Positions 46,101 through 59,651 of a stretch of 64,000 nucleotides of DNA are shown here, piece by piece. The stretch lies in NCBI GenBank assembly GCA_963931865.1, contig OZ007507.1, positions 13,306,932 through 13,370,931 of the forward strand, written 5' to 3'. How positions within the stretch are numbered: position 1 is the stretch's first letter; each line of letters starts with the position of its first letter. The notes beneath the pieces are model-generated. The model saw only the letters and a program-made list of their open reading frames with translations, was not told the origin of the DNA and did no database searches. This DNA is from Axinella damicornis. Its lineage: Eukaryota; Porifera; Demospongiae; Axinellida; Axinellidae. A program made the position numbers and the translations under genes.

Positions 46101-49100
46101 TGACTTGTAAAGACGCTTCCAGTTGCAGCAAAGCTGCTCCACAAACTCATTTTCAATGGCGGCATCATAAAGGCACATATACCGTAGCTTGTGGTATGCA
46201 TGCAAGGCATGCCCAACAATCCTAACCTGCATGTATGTAGAGCAACAGACCAAGAAGCAAATTATACCTAGCTGGAGTATGGTCAGCTAGAGTTTAGCAG
46301 ATTACCCAATCTTTTGTCATGCCGTCCTCTGCCATTGCTCGAGCGCCCTCTTAATTAATAATTGTGTGTGCTGTAATAAAATAATATTTCCCTTTGGCCA
46401 CCATTGCTGACTCGATCGATATTGATCGATGTTGCGACTCAGCATGGCCATCACATGACATGTGTGTTAATTGGAATGAACTGCAATACTCAGCTTGCAC
46501 TTAGTGCATGCTACCAGTGAGTTGCAACCGGCTACCAGGAGTGCGGTTGCCCCTCGGTAATGGTGTCAAAAATAATCAAGTCCATCTGCTCTTCAACCAG
46601 TGCTATTATGAATTGCTCCTGGACCACCTCGGAAAGAGTGTCCACTTACAGTCCTTCCATAGAGAACACGCATGGTGAGTACATGGTATTTTCAACAAGG
46701 TTCCTCAATGACGTACACGGGGTACAGTGTCCTAGCCAGGAAGCCTCTGGTACACTTACCTCCTTCATAAGAGGTATAGGTGGCAAATCAAAGAATCCAA
46801 GTGCATTAACTCCGATGGATTGCAAGGTAGGATCGGCATTGTCCTTACTGTACACATGGATCTGCAAATACAAAATATCATAATACACAGCACACATTTC
46901 ATGGGTCTAACGTTCATGAATTTCATGAATTATGCAACATTCATGACCAATAAAATTCATGGCTATGCATGCGTGGCAGTACCCTCTACACGTGTGGTGG
47001 CAAGAGAAGGTTTGTTAAGAGTGTGGATGGATATGGGTCCCTAAGTAAATGCTCTGGATTGAATAAGGAATGCATGCGACTTCCACGAGGTACGCCCATA
47101 TGCCATATCACTACCAAGCTGCAACACTCCAACGATCTGCCAGCAGAACATATGTGACCCGCTATGAGAAAACCGACCACTCGCAGCTGAATATGATTTT
47201 GCAGGACGGGGATCTACACTCGGAAGATTTATTTTTTTTGACTTTTCTTTTCTTTTCATTTTGTGAAAGTATAACCTTTTCTCTGTCCATTCATAAAATT
47301 TCATTGCAATACAATGTTGTTTGCTTACTGTAACACTCGGGAGAACGAAGGGAGTTCAGTTTAGCTAGCGCATGAACGGACTTACAGTATTGTTGTCGCT
47401 CGATAGTAAGACACGCAGCCTGACACGAACTATCACTGACACGTTACGCGGTGTATCTTCCAACGTTTTCTGGAAACGTTCTCCCCAACAACGGGACTGG
47501 TTATCGCTCTGACTTCGACTCCGTTCGCCGTCTTTGTCGACGAATTCATTATGACACGGACCGTATTTGAAACACCACGTGCACACAAAATGTTCCGTTT
47601 CTCGTAAAATTGTATTCTGAGGGACGGGCTACCCGTGTACAATTTTAAGGCTGTAACTCGGCGTATGAACCTATTTTGAGCCCGATAACTAGACCGTTGA
47701 ACTCTACGGTAAATCTCGAGTCGATTGACACCAAGAATGCTGATTTTGCGAAAATCTGCGAGTGGTCGGTTTTCTTGTAGCGGGTCACATATACAAAAGT
47801 GAGGCTAAATTTGAGAAGTGAGTTAGAGAGTACAAATATGAGAGATTAGTCTTGAGTTTAGTGTGGGTGGGATAGAGCTATGCCACACCCACAAACTCAA
47901 ATTATGCAGGTGTGATGTTCAGACAACGAAATTGCAATGGAATGTACTGGAAGAGGTATTCATAGTTATACCGACCAAATAACAATTGTCTTACCTTCAA
48001 TGTATTGAGGTACTTTTGTTCAGTAATGACGTTGCCTGTAATGTAAATGTTCTGGACAGCGTAGAATACAAGGAAGTCTGCACCTTCTATATCCCTGTCC
48101 TTTAGCTGATCAAGGAAAGAGGAAGTAGAACAATCATCACACTATTGATTGAGTGGTAGCCACACTCCACACTCCTGGTAGGGTAAGCCAATAGTTTTAC
48201 AGTACTGAATCATGCCTTATCTTATTCTCACACTTGTAGATGCGTCAGCAAACTTCCATTGGCACAGCTTGTACTTACGGGTTGCCACTATTAATGCACA
48301 TGTACGTGGCATCATGTACTGGCTATGATACGTATACGTAGTTGAAAGGAGCAGTGGCAGCCAACAAGAAGACAAAAAATGCTGAAAACCCCACCTTGTC
48401 CGCCAAAGTGAGTTTCCGTATTTGCCAATGGATGCATGACTGTGGTCATGACGGCACAATCGGAATTTTTGTGCCGCCTAGCCAGAATGTGAAGAGATTC
48501 TTTTGCAGACCAAGAATGCGCAAAGTGGATTTGGGTATACCGGCAATAATAGTCCGTTTCCACGTAAGCTAAAGTATGCGTGGCACGTAGAAATTGTCCG
48601 TGACGTCTCTTCCGGAGGCCTCCTGCACTGTACTTCACTGTACTGTGCTATATTACAAGTCAAATGTACAGCCATTCTTCTGCACGTGCGCATCACGGAC
48701 ATACCGTTTACTCCTATTTTGCGAACTCAATGAAAAATAGAAAACTTGCCAAATCGAACAACGTGCGAACCAGAACGATCGGCCTAACGAGTGCTGAGAA
48801 CGAGCTATTTTTGTCGAATCTACCTGACCACGATGCCTGGGGATGCCTGTATTGTGTGTGGAAACTCTCGCAAGAAGGAGCCACTGCTGTCCTACCATCG
48901 TTTTCCCAGCAACCCTGAAAAGCGGGCCATGTGGATACGTGAGTTACAGCTCTCAGAAGACCAGTTGATGGTATACTCTCGGGTCTGTTCTAGACATTTT
49001 CCTGGTGGTGACACACGGAATAAGCCAGAGTTGAGTCTTGGAAAGAGATTTGGTTCTCCTATAAAGAAAGGTGCCCCTAGGACCAAAAGAGCTAAACTAA

Positions 49101-52100
49101 GGCAATATAACAAGGATTTACAGGAGACTTTGTCAGCTGCCAGCAGTCGATCAGTGACACCTTTGCCTTCTCAGGCTCCCCCGGCATCATGCTCTTCCCC
49201 TCCGCCACTCACGTCTGCTTTAACTGTGCTAGCTGGAGGGCAATTGGAAGTAGACTACCAGGTCCATGAACTCCCTGGTGAATGCCAGAGTGGCCAAGAT
49301 ACTACTACTGTTAGCCCATCAGTGTCTACAGCAGCTGAACAAAACTTAGTCAGTACAGCTCTCCTCGCTCGTATCGAGGCTCTGGAGGCAGAGAACACCA
49401 GCCTAAAGAAGCATGCGCTTAGCAAGGATGCAAATTTTGGTATGGAACAGATCAAACATGATGATCGCTTGGTGTCCTTTTACACTGGGTTAAAATCCTA
49501 TGTGGTATTCTTGGCTTTCTTTCAGTTCCTTGGGCCAGCTACGAACAGGTTAAACTACTGGGGCATCAAACCAAAGTCACGGCAACGGCAACGTTCAATG
49601 AAGCTAAGCCCTGTGGACCAGCTGCTTATGACATTGATGAAGCTAAGGCTGAACTTAAAGGTGCTGGATCTGTCTTTCCGTTTTGGTGTTTCTCCTGCTG
49701 CTATATCAAGATACATAACAACCTGGATATGTTTCATGTATAACCATCTCAAGGAGTTGGACTGGATGCCATCTGTTCAGCAAATTGCTGGTACTTTACC
49801 TCCCGCCTTTCGCGAACGATTCCCCAGCACCCTATGCCATCATTGATGGTAGTGAGATCTTCTTGGAGACCCCAACAGACCTACATAAGCAGTCCTCTAC
49901 TTGGAGCAGTTACAAACATCACAATACTGCAAAATTTTTGGTAGCATGCACACCAAATGGATGCATATCATTCATCTCTCCCTTGTATGTTGGATCAATA
50001 TCTGATGTAGAACTCACTTGTGTCTCTGGATTTTTAACTCGCTTAGAAGATAAACCTGGGATTTCAATAATGGCAGACCGGGGATTTACAATCAAAGACA
50101 TGTTGCAGGAGGTAGGAGCCGAATTGAACATTCCGCCTTTTATGGAAGGCAGAAAGCAACTGCCAGCAAAAGAAGTACAGCAGGGGAGACATATAACATC
50201 TGTACGTATACATGTGGAAAGGGCCATCGGGAGAATTAAAACTTTACCATTCTAAAGCAAACCCTACCAATATCGATGGCTAGGCTTGCAAATCAAATTG
50301 TATGCGTATGTGCATACCTGTCAAATTTTAAGCCAGTTCTTGTTCCACCCGAGTCCACAACACAAACAGAAAATGATCCAGATGTTGAAGACTACTTTGA
50401 GGATCTTAGTGACTTGGATAGCACAGGAGATGAGTGTATTGACAGTGATTAATAATAATTACATGAAAGTTAGTTATTAAAATGGTAACACAAACTTTTA
50501 TCACTTGGAAAGATCACGAATTGGAAGACCAAGTGCATGCATTGGACTAACTACTTCAGGACCTAAACAGTTAATAAAAAATGCTTCAAGTTTAGGAAGA
50601 AGAGTATTCTGCCAGTAGCCTTAGTCAAACTGTATTCATTCAACATTAATGCCTTTGGCAGTATAAACAACGAAGTCACACCACGGTCTTTGCCCCACAG
50701 CCATCTGACCTTGAACTTGGGCGTAATAGAGATGATTACGTCGTAGATGCAGCTGGGCGTCACAGCAAAATCCAGGAGAGGAGCAAGCCTCAAGTGGAGT
50801 GCGTTCCCTCTGTGTGTAGGGGCATTTGACTTCAACGAATCCAAACGGTTGTTCCGAGTTCGAAGGGTCATAAACTGTGCCATCAGGAGTTGCCCCAAGG
50901 AATGGATGCGTCTCGTTCACCAAGAAGCCACACGGTCATACAATAAGACTATCCCTACCCAGCTGGCGTTGGTGAGGTAGGTAAGCCTGAATAGCGAGGG
51001 GTTCACTTTGTATTCCCCAATTTGTTGCAGCAGTAGAGAAAGGGCGAGGCTGCAAAATACTCAAAACCAGTAAATCAGGAGGGGTCTCAGACTTGCGACG
51101 CAGAATTTCCCCAAACCTTGATGCGGTGATATGGTATCGGCGGACTTCAAACCACAAAGGGGACTGTGCTGCTCTCTGGTGTTCCATTCGATTTCCCGCA
51201 ACTTGTCAGCAGACACTTTGAGGCTCTCCTTGAACGCTGAGACCGTTTCCTTCAGCGACGATGTGTCCGGGACTCCAGGTCGAGTAACTGGAATTGTTTG
51301 GTGGCAGCACTGTGGGTCAAAGAGTAAAGAGACACCCAGTGACTCACCACAAACACTATCGAGGAGAGCAGGAAGAAGAGACGTAGCGTTTCCTCTGCAG
51401 TCCACTGGCCGGGGATCAAAATCTTCTGTTAAGCTAACCCTCCTCTTTTTCTGTTTACGGTAGTCATGTTTCTCAAACACCGCGGCAGACATGGGCAAGT
51501 TACTCTCCTTTCGTTTCTTGGGGACCTTCCACTGGCATATAGGTATGAGGTAACAGGCATGACCTCATTCTCCTCATCAGGTAGAAAAGTTGAAGGTAGT
51601 GCAGGATGTAGTTGGAACCCAGTAGTCGTCAAGGCTACAAGTGCATGCAGCACAGCAGAAACATGGGTGCAGCTAGCTGATTTTCTGCAAAAGATTTAAA
51701 CAAATATACTGGTAACTCATTAGGTGATACAGATCTTCTACAATTTTTGCACTTACCCAGCGGCACATTCACAGGTTGCAGTCTCAATGCTCGCAACTTC
51801 ACCCTCTCGGCGGAGCAGCAGGTAAACGTGATAACTACCAGGCTTCATGGAGGGTGTGGTAGTGCCACGGATATGGCAGTAGGATGGATGTGCAGCGTTA
51901 ACTTGTAACTGGTCCAAACGTCCAGATGCCCAGTGATTGTAGCCACGGGTCAGTGCTCTGAAAGCCCCTTGCCGTTCAGGACAGCCAACGCCACATGCCA
52001 GGTAAGTATAGAGTGTCCCTGTACGCATGAAGACTTCAGTCATATTCATCACACAATTATACACCAGCAGTACATACCTGAGGTAACAAGAGGTACCATT

Positions 52101-55100
52101 GGTGCGATGGTTCGAGCATTGGTTTCGGTCAGTGTTTGCCAGCCTGACAGAGGAGGGGCAGGGGGATCCAGAGGAGCAACTGTTACGCCAGAGTCCATTA
52201 GACTCTGCTGTTTCCTGTACAAGTAAGACCCATCAACATCTACGATAGGAAGCTGCTCACACTTAGCTTGCTGGATCCTGAAACAAAGAGTTATCATGAT
52301 AACAAGCACCAAGGCTGACATACTTCGCCGTGACAAACCTAGACAGTAGCTTCTGCTTATTCCATGATGTTGGAGTCTGGATACCTCTGCACAGCAGCCA
52401 CCACCTCAGCTCTGGCATCGTGTGGCGATCAATGGGCTCGCTCAAAAACGCTCCAGGGATGTCACACTCTGTCAGCTGGATAACTGCCGCCTGATCGCTA
52501 CTCGCTATCGTGCACTCAGCCATAGTCACTCACACAACTCGTTCTCCACACTCGTTCGGCCTATCTCTTGAATTCGCACTTCAGTCCACGTGCCAAAGGT
52601 TGTAGTTTACTATTGCGTTCGCAAAATAAGAATAAACGGTACACTCGAGCTGCGCGCGACTCTCAAAAAAACTTTCCCTTGCCATATACTTACGTACTTA
52701 ACCAAGGATTTTGGCTGCCGGTGAGGCCGCCGGATATGACGTCACGTTCAATTACATTCCTCGCTTCTTACGTGTAAAGGGCCTATTATGTCAAAATCAA
52801 AGCTGAATGCAGTTATCAGTCTATTAGTAAAAGATTGTGAAGGCATACAGCAAATGCAGCCTAGGTGATAACTGATATCAGGAGTCACATGACTGGATAT
52901 TTAATGAACATGTCCACAAATTTATTGTGCTCACAAACCGCTACGTAACTCGACAGATCAAAAATCTCCACCAACTTTTCCCTACATCTCATTGAAACAC
53001 TCAGACATACCAGATTCAGAATGCATTCAAGTCTGATGAATGACTGCACTTCCCATCTCCTATATACACACACATTCACAGCAAGCACTACCACACTACC
53101 GACCTGGACTAGTCTGCTCCCTGGCAACGAGTGATCAATGCCATTTTCCTCATCAGACTTCACAACCACAGAGTAGCTACAGCCGGGCTGAGGAGAGAAG
53201 ACCGAGAGGATAAGTGCAACCACTCAACAGAGTCTCAGAAAGGAACATGCACAGTAGAGATGTGTAGGAATATGTACGTATCTGCACCATGCATCGGCAC
53301 ATTGCATGCATACGACGTGTGGCTTGGTCACATGCTTGCGGGTATAGTGTGACTTTCAGTGTGGAGTATGATACAAAGATGTTGACAATACGCACGTTCA
53401 CACTTCGACTCCACATTGTGTATAAGAAAGAAAAATGCACAGTATGGAGGTGCTGCTCTAGTTCTGCAAGACCTGAAGGCGCCATACACTTGTCTCCTTA
53501 TCCCAAGGTTGAAATCTTGTGCCGTCTTTGTGGCTACTAAAACTCGATCTACCTGTCAGAAATCCTCAAGTGCGATCAACATCCTAAGTGTGATCGACAT
53601 GTACGTACATGCGTACATTTGTTAGAGCAGGTCCTAGCACATTCATAGCCTTGCACTAATGTGCTCAGCGATTACGTAGATATCAGGTCACCAAACACTC
53701 AAACTGACATGGCACTTGCATGATTACAATAAACTCTGTCTGTGCACCTACCAGCAGTCCCCTCAGTCGATATCCTCCCTTCGGATCCGACGTTGCTTCT
53801 TCGCTGTATGACTGACAAGTATCTCCTGCGCTTGTAGCCTGTGTAGAGTGCATGAATACCGGAGAAAGAATAGTATATCCTGATATGAGTGTTTTCACTC
53901 CACCTCCGTTGGGGGTTACAGCACGTCTTGCCAACCTCTTGGTCGGGCCTAAGGCAGCTCGTGTTGTACCTACCTCTTCAATGCAATAGCCAGTACAGCA
54001 CTGCAACTACTGCTATGTAATGAGTGAGTACTGGTCCCATCGGTTAACTCTCAGTGACACTATATGAACCTATTTCTTCTGGTTTAATTAACGAAGACAG
54101 GTCTAGGCAAGGCACAATCGCAGGCCACAAGTTGTGATAAAGTGTGCATGCATGCATGGACAACTAAACCTGTCACCAGCCTGACCGAGTGTCTGTCTTG
54201 GGCTTCACAACCTCCACCCAATACTCAAAAGGGTGCATGTGAGCAGTGTGGTCATTTGAGGGTCTCAATAATGGCCCACCGGAAGGATAATTGTACCAGC
54301 AGGAGTACATGAACCGCTAATGGCTCGTTTACTTTAAAACCAATTAGAAATGGTCCACTGTGCAACTCTGTGCAACCTTCGAAACCAGTTTAGCAGTTTA
54401 GCTCATGAATCTTCAACTTTGAAACCGGTTTAGCTCATGAATCTTCAACTCAGAAACCAGATTAGTTCATGAATCTTCTCTCACAACTTGTGCAGGGCTG
54501 TTGGACTGGATTACTTGTCATGAATATTGACAGCTTTGCTGTGCAGAGAATCTACTTAGAAACCACTCCAGCTGTTTACACTACCATATCTCCTATGTAA
54601 TCCAGATTCAATTTAACCCACATCCTCAGGTGGGTTACATAAACTCTGGTTTAATCCACATCCTTAGGTAAACTGGTTTCCAACCTGAATTAGAGTGTTT
54701 ACACATATCTGTAATGGGGCTTTAGAGCTAACTAAATGGAGCTAGGGAACAGCCTTCAGACTATTTCATCTGAATATTTGCCATAGGTACTTTGGTACCA
54801 TGTTACTGCCATGAATTCAGTACTCATGACGTGACACACTAATCTATGGTGGCCGAGAAGGTCACTTTCTGATTCGCGTTTTCCCATAGCGTATTCGCAT
54901 TCGGCATTGCGTATTCCCATTTACCATAGCGTATTCGAGTTCGGCATTTCGTATTCCCATTTACCATAGCGTATTCGCGTTCGGCATTGCGTATTCCCAT
55001 TTACCATAGCGGATTCGCGTTTTTCCCATAGCGGATTCGCGTTCGGCATTTCGTATTCCCATTTACCATAGCGTATTCGCGTTCGGCATTGCGTATTCCC

Positions 55101-56084
55101 ATTTACCATAGCGGATTCGCGTTTTTCCCATAGCGGATTCGCGTTCGGCATTGCGTATTCCCATTTACCATAGCGGATTCGCGTTCGGCATTGCGTATTC
55201 CCATTTACCATAGCGGATTCACGTTTTCCCATAGCGGATTCGCACGGCATTGCGTATCGTTGCGTATCCCTCAATTCGACCACAAAATGCTTGGGAGCCA
55301 CGCCCACTGCGTACCTCGAACCCAAACGGAGAGCATGGTAATCTTGATGGACCACCAACTGTCTTCTGAACTGGATGGTCATTTTTAAAAAATAAAAAAA
55401 TTTATAACAATTCTGTCATAATAGACAAGGATACATGTACATAGCAACATAGGCTAATACAAGACATGATCCCTAATTATAAACTACATTAATGAACTCT
55501 TAAAGGATGAAATGGAGGAAGATGTTACAATCTCAAATGGTAGTTCATTCCATAGTCGGGAAGCTTGACAACAAAAGGAGTTATAGAAACTCATACTGTG
55601 TGCAAAAGGAACCTGCAAAGTGAGGGTGTGTGACCTGGTAGGGTGTTAGGCCTGGGGATGATGGGGGGGGGGGGGGGGTTATGGAGGAAAGTCAGGCCAT
55701 TTAAGACCCTGTACAAAAAGCAATGCTTTAGGACGGTCCGCCTTGTCTCCAGGGTCGTCAGATTCAGCATACTGAGCAGATCATTATAGTCAACACCCAG
55801 CCAGGCCTTCGTACACACTTTGGTAGTGAATCTTTGCACGGACTCTATAGCTTTAATGTCCTTTAACAGGTGAGGGTCCCACACCGGGACTGCATATTCC
55901 AGCAGGGGTCTCACAGAGGTGGTGTATAACATACTCAGTGTGCTAGAATCAGTGTCACGATAAAAGCGGCCAATAATTGAGGAATACGCAACGATACGCA
56001 ATGCCGTGCGAATCCGCTATGGGAAAACGCGAATCCGCTATGGTAAACGGGAATACGCAATGCCGAAAGGGAATACGCTATGGT

Positions 56085-56119
<35 letters not shown>

Positions 56120-59100
56120 AAGAGCAGGAAATGAATATATAGCTGCAAAGTGAGTTAGAAAACAGTTAAAAATGTTTTACGAAAATGTTCACAGTGAAAT
56201 GTTTGCTTCTGCCACAACCAGGTCGGTTGGGAGGGGAGTTTGTTTGAAAGCCCGACCACCTGCGGAGCGTGCCCCAAAAAAGGATGGTTTCAAGGTGAGT
56301 GCTTTGACCAGTCCTCCAACACGGCTTGAACCCTTCTGTAACGCTGCTTAACTGGCGGAAGGCTAGCAATGCTGTGTGCACACCAAAGCCCATACACAGG
56401 CCGTACACACAGACATTTACCCCACCAGAAAAACAAACGCCACTTCTAGGGATCGAACCTGCGGCACCACCGCCTAGCTGGGCTCCCAGTCAAGATGTTA
56501 TCCCACTACGCCAATCCACCACCCCAACCCTATGGTAAATGGGAATACGAAATGCAGAACGCGAATACGCTACGGTAAATGGGAATACGCAATACCGAAA
56601 GGGAATACGCTATGGTAAATGGGAATACGAAATGCAGAACGCGAATACGCTACGGTAAATGGGAATATGAAATGCCGAACGCGAATACGCTATGGTAAAT
56701 GGGAATACGAAATGCCGAACGCGAATACGCTATGGTAAATGGGAATACGAAATGCCGAATGCGAATACGCTATAGGAAAACGCGAATCAGAAAGTGACCT
56801 TCTCGGCCACCATACTAATCACACCATTTTATAGACCGTTCCACACTCTACGTTATCTCTTATGTCACCAGATGGAGCCATGCTAAACACCTCATTTGAT
56901 ACCTTTGGTGGCTCATTCACTTTTGATATGGTGACGTTTACGACATACCTCTACCACAACACCTTCCAGAGGTTGCCTGTTCAGTGATGTCACTCTTCCT
57001 GAACAGCTAATTGAATGAGAAAGAATGAATTGTCATAAGAGTGACATAGGCTAAAGAAAATGGAGATACTGGTACGTAATCCCACAATATGCACTCCAGC
57101 CCCCCCTCCTGCCCCATACCATACCATTACGTTCATCCCTCTGTACATACCTGAATGCCACTCTTGCTCCAGTGAAGGCAACATCCTCACTATGGCCTTC
57201 TCTCACCTCCACAACCTGTGCAGCAAGCACGTGATGATGTTAATGGACATCATAGATACATGTATTGCCAGCTAAATGTACAAACCAGAAGTCATTGCAC
57301 ATCAATGTACATACTTACCTTTGATGCAGGAGTGAATTCATACTCCCTTAGCAAGGGCTTGATAAAATACTGGCCAGGATTCTGCATAGATTGAATGGAC
57401 ACCATAGCTAATGCATACTTTTGTTCTACACACACAGTTAACTAATCTGACATGCTGCAAACATGACTGTGAAGCGATCACATTGCTCCATCAATGATGG
57501 ATGGCTGAATCGTTGAATATAGGTGGCGTAGTACGCAGCAGACATAATGATACCACTATCCTAACATACGTATGCAGCTTCTAAGCAGACCGATCTAGAG
57601 GGTATTCACACATGGCTGTCTGAATTATAGTTGATCACAAATTACTTGTAGTACATGTATCCCTTACAAGTTTGTGATACTCGAGCCTGCCATTTTCTTT
57701 GGAGAAATTGTTGCTCCTAAAATTTGCTCCACTCAATGAGACTAGCACACCCGGCAGAGGATGACCCAGCCCATCCGCCATCTGCACAGTTGACAACAGA
57801 GTCCCAACGTTTCCACAGCATGCAGTCTTGGTATATATATATAGTACATCCTGAAAGTGATTGAATGTGAGACGAGTCCAGACACACAGATCCATTGCTT
57901 CCAGATGCGTCCGGACGTTTACCCAGAACAAATGCAGACACACATGCACGCAGACGGACATGCACCGATGCAAACACCCACACACGGACGCAAAATGCAT
58001 GCACGCAAATGCACGCGGACCTCCACAGACGCGTGCAATGCATACGCAATCATTACAGAAACGTAAAAGCAAAACGTGTGCATGTAGATGCTAATACACG
58101 CACGCAGACGCTAACGCACGTTGTTAGATGAACGCTGAGCAACCACATCCAGTGTGTGTACGCAACCTCAAGATGCATCCGGACGTTAGACGTTTGTTCA
58201 AGGACTTTCGGGATGTACTATGGCTTCTCTCACTTCAACAAGTCAGATATGTATGCTAACCTGAATGTTGATGTGTCCCAGTTCGAGTACATGGAAGGAG
58301 TGAGGGCTGTCTGCCAGTGGTTCCAGGACATAGCCATCCAAGTGAGCGCTCTGGGGAATGAGATCGACACAGCCATTGAGTGGGAATACAATGCAACGTT
58401 CAGAAGTGCACTCAGTTATACGTTGACAGGTATATATTGGGTCAGATTATCCGAATCATATGGTGGCCCATAGATGGATGTCTTCTCACCTGCTTAGCAA
58501 CAAGTCAGTCGTGAAACAAATTTTAATGGATCAGAAATACACCATGACTGGATCAGCTACATGTACCACAGAAACTACTACACATCAGTCACTACAGCCA
58601 CATCACAAGCCACTAGTACTGTAGCTTACACACGTCGTAGGGCTACCTAAACCCAATGGTGAGCTAATACATCTTCTAGCGATACTAATATTGGTACAAG
58701 TGTACGTAAATACTACATACGTACCACTGTATACTGCCTTCCACTACGTATGGGTCCAGCCCTGTGAAAAGAACAAACATTTATTTTGTGTGATCAGGCA
58801 AGCATACATCCACCATCAAACAAGCATGCTGCTGTACGTACTTATACTTCCCCATGCTGTTGGTAGTGGTCTCCAGCCTCTCCCCATCCTCCAGCTTGAT
58901 TGTTATGACGATGCCCTCAAGGGGAGGGTCCACCTGGCCATCAACAGTCAGACCTGGACTGCCCTCAAATGAAGGAACTGCTTCAGGACAATCTGCAGTA
59001 ATTGAGCAGGGGAAGGTGCGAGTATGAAGAAAACAAGTGTTGCTCGGCAATGTAGGCACACTGCATTCACTTTACTTTCAATCGGCTTTTCTGAAGCCGA

Positions 59101-59608
59101 TATTTTCCTAAGTGTTAAGCTAAGGTCAAGGTTTTCATTATGCGTGAGCCCTTGATATACGTACTAACGACAGGTGGCTCACCTCCAGAGACGGTGAACA
59201 TCCTCTGTTGTGGTGCAAACATGAGCTCAGAGGACAGCGGAGCAACATCCAGTTCATCAAATGGACTGTAAGGTAGAAACGATCAAACACACGGAACAGT
59301 GTTCCACGGTATCACTACTACAGCACATCCTTGAACTAAAGTATGCATCTAGGGGCAGAGGTAGACAAGTCCAGATACCAACAGACAAATTATCTTACAG
59401 TAAGCACATACTGAACAAAACTAGCCTTGTTCCCAGGCCCGCGCACCGCGTCGGTTGCACGAAAGAACGCGAAAGGCCTAGTACATTTCCTCACGTGTGT
59501 GACGTCAAGGGTAGAAAGGACTTAATCGCATGAATGTGGACGATCTGGGGCTCAGAACAGCAAGAAGAGCAAAGGTACGATGTAACTTACCACACGTATC
59601 TAGCTAGT

Positions 59609-59651
<43 letters not shown>

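Larger units (their letters stand above)
48548..52788. mobile_element. 4.24-kb two-gene DNA transposon (THAP-DDE transposase plus SAP-SWIM-YqaJ), ISL2EU-like
   Basis: Left end AGTCCGTTTCCACGTAAG and right end CTTACGTGTAAAGGGCCT are inverted with 3 mismatches. Inverted similarity continues further in (CTTCCGGAGGCC / GGCCGCCGGA and GACGTC). Both ends abut AT-rich sequence (AATAAT left, ATTAT right), consistent with a 2-bp AT or TA target duplication. The element carries two convergent genes whose stops are about 50 bp apart. It sits in the NOMO intron between exons 47995-48105 and 53104-53187. Pairing of a DDE transposase with a YqaJ nuclease recalls the ISL2EU superfamily, from memory. Both genes are decayed, so this copy is inactive by itself. 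Confidence 0.8.
54845..56814. mobile_element. 2-kb foldback element with minisatellite arms
   Basis: TATGGTGGCCGAGAAGGTCA at the left pairs with TGACCTTCTCGGCCACCATA at the right. Flanking ACTAATC on both sides is a likely 7-8-bp target duplication. Each arm is a minisatellite of about 40-47 bp based on GCGTATTCCCATTTACCATA GCG, inverted between arms (54862-55255 left; 55978-56085 and 56530-56790 right). The inner part is also inverted (GGCATTGCGTATCGTTGCGT at 55238 and its inverse near 55990). The centre and right arm were invaded by a LINE fragment and a SINE. Apparent ORFs in the arms are repeat translations. Confidence 0.85.

Noticed and set aside
54921..55382. Minus-strand open frame of 153 codons with repeated RIRYGKWEY motifs
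   Set aside because: It is a translation of the minisatellite arm of the foldback element; periodicity comes from the DNA repeat and there is no start context or conserved domain.
56440..56526. Functional tRNA gene
   Set aside because: The A and B boxes sit at the head of a longer unit with a poly(A) tail and target duplication, which is a SINE; a good acceptor-stem pairing was not evident.
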